Below are positions 1 through 8,183 of a DNA stretch of 64,000 nucleotides, piece after piece (positions within the stretch are counted from its first letter, which is position 1; every line of letters begins with the position of its first letter). The stretch comes from Pseudomonadota bacterium. GTDB lineage: Bacteria > Pseudomonadota > Alphaproteobacteria > Caulobacterales > Caulobacteraceae. The notes beneath the pieces are model-generated. The model saw only the letters and a list, made by a program, of their open reading frames with translations, did not search any database and was not told the DNA's origin. The position numbers and the translations under genes are program-made. The stretch covers positions 1 to 64,000 of the forward strand of contig JAKBBV010000005.1 in NCBI GenBank assembly GCA_021808285.1. The letters run 5' to 3'.

Positions 1-681
1 TGGCTGTCGGATCCGCTGAGTGTGATCGCGGTGGTGGGGGTTATCAACGCGGTGAATTGGTTCGACGGTATGGATGGGTTGGCCGGGGCCGTCAGCTTGG
101 CGTCGCTGTCGCTGATGGCCATCAGAGCCGTGGCGATCGGAAATGTAGGACTGGCGTCCGACCTTTTTGTGGTCATTGGCGCCGTCGCCGCGTTTCTGGT
201 TTTCAACCTTCGGGGACCTTGGCGTGCCAGGGCGTCAGTATTTATGGGCAACGCTGGTGCAGAATTGCTGGGCCTCACCATCGCCGCCGCCGCTTTCCGG
301 TTGACCCAGGACCCCGCCTATGTCGTCGCCCCAAAGTTCGCGCCGTTTGTTCTGGCCCCGCCGCTGATCGACTGCCTCGTCCTCGCAGGTAAGCGCATGC
401 TCAAGCGACAATCGCCCTTTCATGCTGATCGAGATCATATTCAGTATCTGATGCTGGATGCAGGTTTTACCCCGGTCGGGGTCACGATCATCCTCGCATC
501 GGCGACGCTCGCCCTGGGCGCATTGGCCTGGATAGGTGTCGATGTCGGTTTTCCAGGCTGGGCCTTCACGCTAACCTTCATCGGATTGTGCCTCGCTTAT
601 TTCCTGGCGACGCGGACTCGCGAGCGGGGCGTGAGCGTCTTGCGCCAGCTTCGCGCCCTGGTCGTTCCCCGCTCCGCCTGA
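1..681 (+). CDS. WecA/MraY-family undecaprenyl-phosphate glycosyl-1-phosphate transferase, 5' truncated
   Basis: Integral membrane enzyme of glycosyltransferase family 4 (WecA/TagO/MraY-like). These enzymes move a sugar-1-phosphate from a UDP-sugar onto undecaprenyl phosphate, starting O-antigen, exopolysaccharide or related glycans. The frame is open from base 1, so the N-terminus lies outside the window and the ORF-track GTG at 22 is internal. Seen: the NWFDGMDGLA motif (the Asp-rich NxxDGxDGLA signature), FMGNAGAELLG, and the cytoplasmic HADRDHIQY loop typical of the WecA branch, with several hydrophobic helices between and a final TM pair. The H-x-x-R-D-H loop favours WecA-like over MraY. 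The sugar substrate cannot be read from this fragment, and no glycan cluster follows it in the window. Confidence 0.85.
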   Translation, partial: WLSDPLSVIAVVGVINAVNWFDGMDGLAGAVSLASLSLMAIRAVAIGNVGLASDLFVVIGAVAAFLVFNLRGPWRARASVFMGNAGAELLGLTIAAAAFRLTQDPAYVVAPKFAPFVLAPPLIDCLVLAGKRMLKRQSPFHADRDHIQYLMLDAGFTPVGVTIILASATLALGALAWIGVDVGFPGWAFTLTFIGLCLAYFLATRTRERGVSVLRQLRALVVPRSA

Positions 682-685
682 GGCG

Positions 686-1930
686 TCAACCGCTCAGGGC
701 GGCATGGACCGCGTATTGCCACTGTCCGACGGCCAAGCGAGCCCCCATGCGTGTGCTCTGGCCCATATTGGCCACCGCCTCAGGGCCCAGCGGCATCGCG
801 TTCTGGATCATATAGATCAAGATCGTGTTCTTCGCCGGATCGGCCTGCCACCAGGTGCCGAAGGCCCCGGGCCAACTGAACGCCCCCTCTGATCCGGGAC
901 CCATCCAGGCGTTGGCGGCCGGATTGTCGATGACCGACAGGCCAAGGCCGAAGCCCTGTCCGAGCCAGAATGGCATGCCCATGAACGTCTTCTGGCGCTG
1001 ATCAGGGGTGAGGCGGTTGGTGCGCATCAGGCGCACCGTTTCGGGTTTCAGGAGTCGCACGCCATCCACCTCACCGTCATTGAGCAGCATGCGGGCGAAC
1101 TTCAGATAGTCGTCGACGGTGGAGAGTAGGGCGCCGCCCCCACCGCAGAAAGCCGGTGGCGCGTCGTGCGCAGGAAAGGCGACCGGGTTGAGCTGGTCGG
1201 CGACTTCGTCAAGCCGATAAACCACCGCTTGGCGATCGCGCTTTTCGGGCGGAGCGTAGAAATCGGTGTCGGTCATGCCCAGGGGTGTGAAGATCTTCTC
1301 CTTCAGCAGAGTGCGGAAATCCGTTCCGGCCACCCGCGCGGCGACGAAGCCGAGGACATCGGTGGCGTGGCTATAGTGGAAGCGCTCCCCTGGGGGGTAG
1401 GAGAGGGGAAGATTGGCTAGTGCGGCCATCCAGCTGTCCGGCGAGGTCGGCGTCGCGAGCACGTCCCCCAGGGCCCGCTGGTGGGCGTGGGCGATAGGCC
1501 CTACCGAGGTGAAGGCGTAGGCGAGTCCTGCGCGATGGGTCATGAGGTCGTCGAAGGTGATGGCGCGCGCGGCGGGATAGGTGTCGTCCAAAGGGCCTTC
1601 GGAGTCCCGGAGCACCTTCATGTGCGCGAACTCGGGCGCCCACTTCACGATCGGGTCCTCAAGCGAGAACAGACCCTCTTCCATCAGCATCAGTGCCGCC
1701 GCTGTGGTCACGGGCTTGGTCATGGATGCGATGCGGAAGATCGTATCGCGGGTCATGGGCCTGTCTCGGGCGATATCGCGCCGGCCCAGGCAGGCGACGT
1801 CGGCGATCACGCCGTTGCGCCAGATCAAGGTCACGGCGCCGGATATATCGCCCGAGGCGATGACCGCCTCCAGCGGCGCCTGGGCCGCCTTCAGTCCATC
1901 CGCATCGAACCCGCCCTTGGCTGCAGCCAT
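686..1930 (-). CDS. Serine hydrolase of the beta-lactamase/EstB family (penicillin-binding fold)
   Basis: A class C beta-lactamase-like serine hydrolase (PF00144), a family of esterases, D-aminopeptidases and beta-lactamases. The SxxK motif is in FRIASMTKPVTT (nucleophile Ser, general base Lys), and the second motif is a YSH variant in HYSHATDVLG. No signal peptide is visible, so a cytoplasmic esterase is more likely than a periplasmic lactamase. I chose the ATG at 1930 (414 aa) because GAGGAG lies about 6 nt upstream and the product begins near the usual family start; ATGs at 1990 and 2032 would add N-terminal residues unlike the family. It is divergent from metK across the 2030-2051 palindrome. 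It resembles the hydrolase at 41703 in both motifs. The substrate is unknown. Confidence 0.85.
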   Translation of the reverse strand: MAAAKGGFDADGLKAAQAPLEAVIASGDISGAVTLIWRNGVIADVACLGRRDIARDRPMTRDTIFRIASMTKPVTTAAALMLMEEGLFSLEDPIVKWAPEFAHMKVLRDSEGPLDDTYPAARAITFDDLMTHRAGLAYAFTSVGPIAHAHQRALGDVLATPTSPDSWMAALANLPLSYPPGERFHYSHATDVLGFVAARVAGTDFRTLLKEKIFTPLGMTDTDFYAPPEKRDRQAVVYRLDEVADQLNPVAFPAHDAPPAFCGGGGALLSTVDDYLKFARMLLNDGEVDGVRLLKPETVRLMRTNRLTPDQRQKTFMGMPFWLGQGFGLGLSVIDNPAANAWMGPGSEGAFSWPGAFGTWWQADPAKNTILIYMIQNAMPLGPEAVANMGQSTRMGARLAVGQWQYAVHAALSG

Positions 1931-2029
1931 GCCTCGCTCCTCTGCGACCGGTCTGGACGAGGCGATACCCGACGCCGGTTCTTGACCCATTAAATCCTCA
2001 CAGACGCCGCCGCCGCAAGCCGCCTTTCC

Positions 2030-2051
2030 CATATAAAGATAGCTTTATATG
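2030..2051. promoter_or_regulatory. Perfect 9-4-9 palindrome upstream of metK, probable SAM/SAH-linked ArsR-type operator
   Basis: The sequence CATATAAAG-atag-CTTTATATG is an exact inverted repeat between the divergent serine hydrolase and metK. It resembles, from memory, the ATAAAG/CTTTAT palindromes assigned to SahR/SamR (ArsR-family regulators of methionine and SAM-cycle genes) in proteobacteria. The regulator is not in this window. The ORF-track ATG at 2049 lies inside the right arm and is not a plausible metK start. Confidence 0.6.
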
Positions 2052-2129
2052 ATGGGAGAACCTGTGCTAGGTCCCCGCCATCGTCGCGACCTTCGCTACC
2101 CCGAACGCCTCCAGCCTGAAGAGACCCGC

Positions 2130-3299
2130 ATGCACGCTGACCGCTCCCGGTACCTTTTCACCAGTGAGAGCGTTTCCGAAGGCCACCCTGACAAGGTGGC
2201 CGACCGCATTTCCGATACCGTGGTCGACGCCTTTCTGGCGGCCGACGCCTATTCTCGGGTCGCGTGCGAGACTCTCGTGACGACCAACCGCGTCGTGCTT
2301 GCGGGCGAGGTTCGCGGACCAGCGGGGGTGATCGAGAGCCTCGAGTCCAAGGTGCGCGAGGCCATCGCCGACATCGGCTACGAGCAGGATGGCTTCCATT
2401 GGCGCCATGCCGACTATGCTTGCCACCTGCATGGACAGTCTGCCGACATCGCCATGGGCGTGGACTCCGCCGGCAATAAGGACGAAGGCGCCGGCGACCA
2501 GGGCATCATGTTCGGCTACGCCACGGCCGAGACGCCGGAGCTCATGCCGGCTCCCCTGCAATATTCGCACAATATCCTGCGCAATCTCGCCAAGGCGCGC
2601 CGGGCGGATCGGGGTCTCGGCCTGGAGCCGGACGCCAAGAGCCAGGTCACCTTGGTCTATGAGAACGGTGTTCCCGTGCGCGCCGACTCCATCGTGCTCT
2701 CGACCCAACATCGCGAGGGTCTGAGCCCCGCCGACATATTCGATATCGTCAAACCCTATATTCTGGCAGTGTTTCCGGAGGGCTTTGTCGACGACAAGAC
2801 CGCCTGGCACGTCAATCCCACCGGCAATTTCGTCATCGGCGGGCCGGATGGCGACTGCGGCCTCACGGGTCGCAAGATCATCGTCGACACCTATGGTGGC
2901 GCTGCGCCCCACGGCGGCGGCGCCTTTTCGGGCAAGGACCCCACCAAGGTCGATCGCTCGGCCGCTTATGCCTGCCGCTATCTGGCCAAGAACGTGGTCG
3001 CCGCGGGCCTCGCCAAGGCCTGTACGATCCAGATCGGCTACGCCATCGGCGTCTCCGCGCCTCTCAGCTTCTATGTCAATCTCGTGGACGGGGAGGTCGA
3101 TCCCGCCAGGCTTGAGGATATCTTGCCCCAACTCATCGGCGGGGCGACGCCTCGCGCCATTCGCGAGCATCTGAGCCTAAACCGACCCATCTATGCCCGC
3201 ACGACCGCCTATGGCCATTTTGGCCGGGCGCCGGAAGCCGACGGGGGCTTTTCCTGGGAGAAGACCGACCTGGTGGGGGCGTTGAAGCGGGCGTTCTGA
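2130..3299 (+). CDS. metK: S-adenosylmethionine synthetase
   Basis: Methionine adenosyltransferase, making SAM from ATP and methionine in the cytosol. At 389 aa it has the normal family length. Hallmarks: [13 protein letters not shown] at the N-terminus (ATP/metal site), [12 protein letters not shown] near residue 115, [19 protein letters not shown] in the C-terminal third, and the terminal YGHFGR segment. I chose ATG 2130 because the product starts [15 protein letters not shown], close to the usual start, with a GAAGAG ribosome-binding site just upstream. The longer ORF from 2049 would begin inside an operator-like palindrome. It is a single-gene unit followed by a short GC hairpin. Expression is probably controlled by the 2030-2051 palindrome. 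Confidence 0.97.
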   Translation: MHADRSRYLFTSESVSEGHPDKVADRISDTVVDAFLAADAYSRVACETLVTTNRVVLAGEVRGPAGVIESLESKVREAIADIGYEQDGFHWRHADYACHLHGQSADIAMGVDSAGNKDEGAGDQGIMFGYATAETPELMPAPLQYSHNILRNLAKARRADRGLGLEPDAKSQVTLVYENGVPVRADSIVLSTQHREGLSPADIFDIVKPYILAVFPEGFVDDKTAWHVNPTGNFVIGGPDGDCGLTGRKIIVDTYGGAAPHGGGAFSGKDPTKVDRSAAYACRYLAKNVVAAGLAKACTIQIGYAIGVSAPLSFYVNLVDGEVDPARLEDILPQLIGGATPRAIREHLSLNRPIYARTTAYGHFGRAPEADGGFSWEKTDLVGALKRAF

Positions 3300-3300
3300 C

Positions 3301-3318
3301 GGGCGAGTCGGGTCGCCC
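3301..3318 (+). terminator. Short GC hairpin right after metK, possible terminator
   Basis: GGGCGA-gtcggg-TCGCCC forms a 6-bp stem two bases after the metK stop. There is no T-tract, so intrinsic termination is only a weak inference; it may simply be a 3' stabilising stem. Confidence 0.3.
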
Positions 3319-3351
3319 TGACGGAGGCGAGCTTGGCGCTTGCGCTTCGTC

Positions 3352-3930
3352 CTAAGGGCCGGACGACCTGGCCTCGCTCAAGGCATCCGCCATGTCTGGA
3401 GCGGTGCTGGAGGCCGGCGAACGGCTCGCCAGGGGCGGCGGCGGGGGCTGGTTTAGGAGGGGCACAATCACGCTGTTGAGGGTGTCGAGGTCGAAGGCGC
3501 CCGCCCTGGAATAACGCACCACGCCATCGCGGCCGATCACATAATTGGTCGGAAACTCCCTCGGCGCATCATAGGCCCCCCTAAATCGCCAGGCCATGTC
3601 CAGGGCCACCACCTTGGACAGCGGCTTCAGCCGGCTCAGGGGAAGCGAGTTCTCGTCGGTAACGGCCAGGACCTTGAGGCCGCGGGCGCCCTGCTGTCGC
3701 AAATAGGAATCCAGTAGCGGCATTTCCTTGCGGCAGGGTCCGCACCAGGTCGCCCAATAGTTGATGATCAGAACCTGACCGCGATAGTCCGCCAGGCTCA
3801 CCTTTTGGCCATTGAAAGTCGTGGCCTGGAAGTTGGGCGCAGGCTTGCCGACCTCGATCTTCTCCAGCGCCCTGGTCGAGCCAGCTGCGAACAGCACGGC
3901 GAGACAGGCTGCGACGAACAGACGGGACAT
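3352..3930 (-). CDS. TlpA/ResA-like periplasmic thiol:disulfide oxidoreductase
   Basis: A thioredoxin-fold redox protein of the TlpA/ResA branch, likely exported and acting on cysteine pairs of envelope proteins or in cytochrome c maturation. With the ATG at 3930 (192 aa) it starts with an N-terminal export signal (MSRLFVAACLAVLFAAGSTRA), then the AhpC/TSA-Redoxin motif VGKPAPNF, the redox centre WATWCGPC near residue 65, and the cis-Pro region EFPTNYVI. The longer ORF start at 4005 lacks a signal at its N-terminus and is rejected. The last 35 residues are Pro/Ser/Ala-rich and look disordered. It is divergent from the MFS gene, with no ccm or dsb neighbour to fix its partner. Confidence 0.85.
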   Translation of the reverse strand: MSRLFVAACLAVLFAAGSTRALEKIEVGKPAPNFQATTFNGQKVSLADYRGQVLIINYWATWCGPCRKEMPLLDSYLRQQGARGLKVLAVTDENSLPLSRLKPLSKVVALDMAWRFRGAYDAPREFPTNYVIGRDGVVRYSRAGAFDLDTLNSVIVPLLNQPPPPPLASRSPASSTAPDMADALSEARSSGP

Positions 3931-4143
3931 GGGCGGTAATCTCCATGAACGGAGGGACAGGCAACCTAGTCCAGGGCGTTGTGGAGGTCGAGCAGGCGCT
4001 CCCAAGTCCTGGGACGCGCTCCCTGGTCAAGCGTCTCGAACGCGACTAAGAGGACTGCCCCTCAAGGAGAAAGCCAATGCGGAAGATGCGTTGCCGGTCG
4101 TGTGAACGACGCCCCACGCCCCTCCCGCATGCGCAGGTTCTCC

Positions 4144-5436
4144 ATGTCCCGACCTTCTCTCTCCCCCAACTCCACAGGCCACGCGCCTGAGCTTGTCCCA
4201 GGCCGCCAGGCGGCCCAGGCCTTCATCTTCGTTACCATATTGCTGGATTTCATGGCGATGGGAGTCATCGTCCCCGTCCTGCCGCGCCTGATCCAGACCT
4301 TGGGCGGGGGCACGGCAGGTCAGGTCGCCAAGATCTTTGGCGTCTTCGCTGCGATCTTCGCCCTGCTCCAGTTCATCGCCCAGCCAGTTCAGGGCGCCCT
4401 TTCCGACAGGTTCGGTCGGCGGCCGATCATCCTGGCCTCCAACTTTGGGCTTGGATTTGACTATATGCTGATGGCTCTGGCGCCTGGTCTGGGATGGCTG
4501 CTCCTGGGTCGGATCATCGCCGGAGCGGCGGCGGGCAGCCTGCCGGCGGCCAGCGCCTATATGGCGGACGTCTCGGGAGGAGAGGACCGGGCTGGAGGGT
4601 TCGGCCGAATCTGGGCCGCGGCGTCGGCCGGCATCGTGCTCGGTCCGCTGCTCGGCGGAGCGCTGAGCGGCGTCGACCTGCGGGCGCCGTTCTGGGCCGC
4701 CGCCGGCCTCAGCCTCGCCAACGGCCTTTATGGTCTGTTTGTACTGCCCGAGTCCCTGCGGCGGGAGCATCGCGCGCCGGTTCAGTTCAATCAGCTGAAC
4801 CCGGTCGGGGCTCTGGTCCATCTGGGACGCCGCTACCCGGGACTTCTGGGAATGATGCTTGTTAGCTTCCTGTCCGGCCTGACTTGGCAGGGGATCAACC
4901 CATTGTTCGTCGTCTACACGATCTTTCGCTATCATTGGACGCCGCTGGACATCAGCCTGCTTCTGGCGGTGCTGGGCGGCTGCAACTGTGTGCTGCAGAT
5001 CTGGATCACACCCCTGGCGGTGAAGTGGGCGGGCGAGCGGCGCGTGGCGCTGTTCGGCATAGCCGCCCAGGTCGCTGCGCTTTTGACCTTCGGCCTGGCG
5101 CAGAGCAGCGGTCGGTTCTGGCTGGGCGTGCCGCTGCTTTGCGCCGGCAATCTCGCGGGTCCGGCCTGGCAGGCCCTGATCTCCAATCGCGTCAGCGCCA
5201 CCGAACAGGGGCGGCTCTCGGGTGCGCTAAGCGGCCTCTTCGCCGTGGCCGGCATCGTTGCGCCGATCACCCTGACCAGCCTCTTCGCAATGGTGACGGG
5301 TGCAAAGTTCACCTCCCTCTGGCTGGGGGCGCCGTTCTTTGTCGCTTGCTTCACCTCGGCCCTGGCCTTCGCCGTCGCGGCTCTGACGAGCCGACAGCCG
5401 GGGAGGGGCCCGGAGGCTGTCGAGATGGGGGTTTGA
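4144..5436 (+). CDS. MFS transporter, TetA (DHA1, tetracycline-efflux-like) family
   Basis: A 12-TM drug:H+ antiporter-type MFS protein. The cytoplasmic loop 2-3 signature appears as GALSDRFGRRPIIL, TM1 carries an acidic residue (LLDFMAMG), and motif C-like GIVLGPLLGG occurs in TM5, which fits an exporter. At 430 aa it is slightly longer than TetA (about 400). I chose ATG 4144 (AGG 6-8 nt upstream); 4129 is also possible. The upstream extension in the ORF track runs into the tlpA-like promoter region. The family holds many non-tetracycline pumps, so resistance should not be assumed. A second member of this subfamily begins at 63558. Confidence 0.85.
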   Translation: MSRPSLSPNSTGHAPELVPGRQAAQAFIFVTILLDFMAMGVIVPVLPRLIQTLGGGTAGQVAKIFGVFAAIFALLQFIAQPVQGALSDRFGRRPIILASNFGLGFDYMLMALAPGLGWLLLGRIIAGAAAGSLPAASAYMADVSGGEDRAGGFGRIWAAASAGIVLGPLLGGALSGVDLRAPFWAAAGLSLANGLYGLFVLPESLRREHRAPVQFNQLNPVGALVHLGRRYPGLLGMMLVSFLSGLTWQGINPLFVVYTIFRYHWTPLDISLLLAVLGGCNCVLQIWITPLAVKWAGERRVALFGIAAQVAALLTFGLAQSSGRFWLGVPLLCAGNLAGPAWQALISNRVSATEQGRLSGALSGLFAVAGIVAPITLTSLFAMVTGAKFTSLWLGAPFFVACFTSALAFAVAALTSRQPGRGPEAVEMGV

Positions 5437-5472
5437 CGCCTGTCCGCGGGCGAAATCCCGGATCTGTGCGGG

Positions 5473-6894
5473 CTATCTCCTCATGCCCCCTGAGCCCTGG
5501 CGCATGCGGGTCTTCAGCGTGAATACGCCGTCCCCGGATAATATGCCCCCACGGGCGAGAAGCCGGCCGCCTTGCCAGTTCGCGAGGCCGAGCTCGGGGC
5601 GGCCCAGGGCGAACTGCCCATCCACCCATCGGGTGAAGCCATCGCCGACAAAGGCGGCGTCCAGGGCATCGAAAGCCTGATCGATGACCGCTTCGTCCCT
5701 GGCGATCACCGAGGCCACGAACCGTGGGCTTAAGCGGTTGAAGAGCGAAATCGCTTCATCGAGGTCCTCGACGATTTCCAGACTCAGCTCGGGAACTTCG
5801 TCCCACTCCCATTCGGTCCCCAAGTCCTCTCGGGCGATGGGCTCGGCGGGGGGATGCGCGGAGGGCAGAAGCGGCCAGGCTTGAGGGCCAGCATGCAGCC
5901 GGGGTCGGACGCCGCGTGCCGCGCCCGCCGCCTCCAGACCCGCCAGGACGGCGGGCAGGAGCTGCTCGGCTTGAGAGCGCGGCAAGAGGCAGACATTCAG
6001 CGTGTTGCACACCTTGCGGTCGAGGGAGGCGGCGATCAGCGCCTCCAGCCGCGCCGGGTCGGCGGTGTGGTGGGCCAGCAGCCACGCTCCACCGGTCCCG
6101 TGGAGGCTGACTGGCGTCCCGGCCTGGCGGGCGATTTGGCCGAGCTGGGCCACGGCGGGGCCTGAGCCCCGAGCGACGGCTAGCGACAGGCGGGAATCGT
6201 TGAACAGGGCCCATCCGGCGGCATGGGCTGGGCTCTCCAGAAGAAGGGCGGCAGCTTCGGGCAGGCCGGCCTCGGTCAGGGCGGGCCTAAGGGCGAGGCG
6301 CATCATGGCGCGCGCGGTCTCCAGGGCGTCGGAGCCGATGCGGAAGACGACGCTGTCGCCACTGCGGATCACCCCGGCGGCGTCGGCCAGAACATTGGGC
6401 CGCCCCTCGAACACGAAGCCCACGACACCCAGAGGCGCCGTGATGAGTTCGACGCTCCAGTTCCCGTGATTGAGGCGCTCGGCGACGCGGCCTCGGCCGG
6501 GCGCGGCGTCGCGCCAACTGCGTAGGCCGGCGATCATGTCCGCGCGCAGGGTCTCCGAGGCGATGAGCCGCGTTATGCTGCGGCCCGCCGCGCGGGCCCG
6601 GGCCACGTCGGCGGTGTTGATTTCGGCGATCTCGGCCCAGATGGCGCGGTCTTCCAGACGCTCTGCGAACCGCGCGAAGAAGCCGCTTATGGCGTCGTCA
6701 TCCGCCCTTTGCAGCGTCTCGAACGCCTCCCGCGCCCGCGTCACGGCCGTCTGGGCGATGATCTGCGCCTCGCGCGGGACATGCAGCAAACGCCCGTCGT
6801 TCTGGAGGACGATCAATCGGTCGCCAGCCGCGAATGTCGCCGCCAGCTCCGGCGGGACGCGTGTGATCCGATCCCCGCCATAGGGGATGGCCAT
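5473..6894 (-). CDS. ProA-like aldehyde dehydrogenase (glutamate-5-semialdehyde dehydrogenase family)
   Basis: Member of the ALDH superfamily closest by eye to gamma-glutamyl phosphate reductase, which reduces gamma-glutamyl phosphate to glutamate semialdehyde with NADPH in proline synthesis. Seen: APLGVVGFVFEGRPNV near residue 150 (the ProA-type cofactor segment), the catalytic-Cys segment DRKVCNTLNVCLLP near 290, and a C-terminal LLARGGI resembling the ProA LHARGP motif. At 473 aa it is longer than typical ProA (about 420). I chose ATG 6894 because GGAG lies 6 nt upstream; ATG 6927 has no visible Shine-Dalgarno. proB is not adjacent, so this may be a paralogue with another acyl-phosphate or aldehyde substrate rather than the proline enzyme; no symbol is assigned. 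Confidence 0.75.
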   Translation of the reverse strand: MAIPYGGDRITRVPPELAATFAAGDRLIVLQNDGRLLHVPREAQIIAQTAVTRAREAFETLQRADDDAISGFFARFAERLEDRAIWAEIAEINTADVARARAAGRSITRLIASETLRADMIAGLRSWRDAAPGRGRVAERLNHGNWSVELITAPLGVVGFVFEGRPNVLADAAGVIRSGDSVVFRIGSDALETARAMMRLALRPALTEAGLPEAAALLLESPAHAAGWALFNDSRLSLAVARGSGPAVAQLGQIARQAGTPVSLHGTGGAWLLAHHTADPARLEALIAASLDRKVCNTLNVCLLPRSQAEQLLPAVLAGLEAAGAARGVRPRLHAGPQAWPLLPSAHPPAEPIAREDLGTEWEWDEVPELSLEIVEDLDEAISLFNRLSPRFVASVIARDEAVIDQAFDALDAAFVGDGFTRWVDGQFALGRPELGLANWQGGRLLARGGILSGDGVFTLKTRMRQGSGGMRR

Positions 6895-7040
6895 GTGGGG
6901 CTCCAGGTGTTCCAGGCGCTCGCTCATAGGCCAGCCATAGCGCCGTTGAGGCTTTGACGCCTAGCATGCGTGTGAGGCCTTGGCGCAGGTCGCGTCGTCT
7001 GGCTAAAGCGTCGCCGAGCATCCGCGAGAAGGAAGATCCC

Positions 7041-8156
7041 ATGCAGACCCGCGCCGCCGTCGCCTGGAAAGCGGGTGCGCCGCTCTCGATCGAGACTGTC
7101 GAGCTGGAGGGCCCCCGCGCCGGCGAGGTATTGGTGGAGATCAAGGCCACCGGCGTCTGCCATACCGACGAGTTCACCCGCTCCGGCGCGGATCCCGAGG
7201 GTCTGTTCCCCGCCATTCTCGGCCATGAGGGCGCCGGCGTGGTGGTCGAGGTGGGCGAGGGCGTGACCTCGGTCCGGCCCGGCGACCATGTCATACCGCT
7301 CTACACACCCGAATGCCGCCAATGTAAGTCGTGCCTCTCCCGGCGCACAAATCTTTGCACCTCGATCCGCGCGACTCAGGGCCGCGGCCTCATGCCCGAC
7401 GGCTCAAGCCGCTTTTCGATCGGCGGCCAGAGCGTCATGCACTATATGGGCTGCTCCACCTTCGCCCATCATACTGTCTTGCCCGAGATCGCGCTGGCCA
7501 AGGTCCGTGAGGACGCTCCGTTCGACAAGATCTGCTATATCGGTTGCGGCGTGACCACGGGTGTGGGCGCGGTGATCTGGACGGCCAAGGTCTGGCCGGG
7601 CGCCAATGTCGTGGTGTTCGGCCTGGGCGGCATCGGGCTCAATGTCATCCAGGGCGCACGCATGGCCGGCGCCGACAAGGTCATCGGGGTCGATCTCAAT
7701 CCAGGGCGCGAGACCATCGCTCGGGCCTTCGGCATGACTCACTTCGTCAATCCCGACACGGTCGGCCGGGACAAGGTGGTTGAGGCTCTCCTAGATCTCA
7801 CGGGCGGCGGGGCGGACTTTTCGTTCGAGTGCATCGGCAATGTCACGACCATGCGCCAAGCCCTGGAATGCTGTCATCGCGGCTGGGGCGAGAGCATCAT
7901 CATCGGCGTCGCCGGCGCCGGGCAGGAGATCTCCACACGGCCGTTCCAGCTTGTCACCGGGCGGGTTTGGAAGGGTACGGCCTTCGGCGGCGCGCGCGGA
8001 CGCACGGACGTGCCGCGGATCGTCGACTGGTACATGGAGGGAAAGCTCCAGATCGATCCCTTGATCACTCATCTTCTGCCGCTCGAACGGATCAATGAGG
8101 CTTTCGACCTCATGCATGCCGGCGACAGCATCCGCGCCGTGGTGATGCATGACTGA
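7041..8156 (+). CDS. adhC: Class III alcohol dehydrogenase / S-(hydroxymethyl)glutathione dehydrogenase
   Basis: A zinc-dependent medium-chain dehydrogenase that oxidises S-hydroxymethylglutathione (formaldehyde plus glutathione) and usually also reduces S-nitrosoglutathione. Seen: catalytic-zinc motifs TGVCHTDEF and GHEGAG, the structural-zinc cysteines in CRQCKSCLSRRTNLC, and the NAD-binding Rossmann glycines FGLGGIGL near residue 195. At 371 aa it matches the family. ATG 7041 is preceded by AAGGAAG at good spacing; the ORF-track start 6954 is upstream non-coding. No S-formylglutathione hydrolase gene follows. The next gene, a ClC channel, starts 27 bp downstream and may share the transcript. 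The symbol frmA is a synonym for this family. Confidence 0.9.
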   Translation: MQTRAAVAWKAGAPLSIETVELEGPRAGEVLVEIKATGVCHTDEFTRSGADPEGLFPAILGHEGAGVVVEVGEGVTSVRPGDHVIPLYTPECRQCKSCLSRRTNLCTSIRATQGRGLMPDGSSRFSIGGQSVMHYMGCSTFAHHTVLPEIALAKVREDAPFDKICYIGCGVTTGVGAVIWTAKVWPGANVVVFGLGGIGLNVIQGARMAGADKVIGVDLNPGRETIARAFGMTHFVNPDTVGRDKVVEALLDLTGGGADFSFECIGNVTTMRQALECCHRGWGESIIIGVAGAGQEISTRPFQLVTGRVWKGTAFGGARGRTDVPRIVDWYMEGKLQIDPLITHLLPLERINEAFDLMHAGDSIRAVVMHD

Positions 8157-8183
8157 CGCGCCCGTCCTCTGGCGCCCCGCGCG

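Noticed and set aside
2052-2129. SAM or SAH riboswitch before metK
   Set aside because: The leader is about 80 nt and shows no pattern I can match to SAM-II or SAH aptamers; the palindrome explains regulation more simply.
2067-3170. 367-aa minus-strand ORF opposite metK
   Set aside because: Antisense shadow of a highly conserved gene; no recognisable motif.
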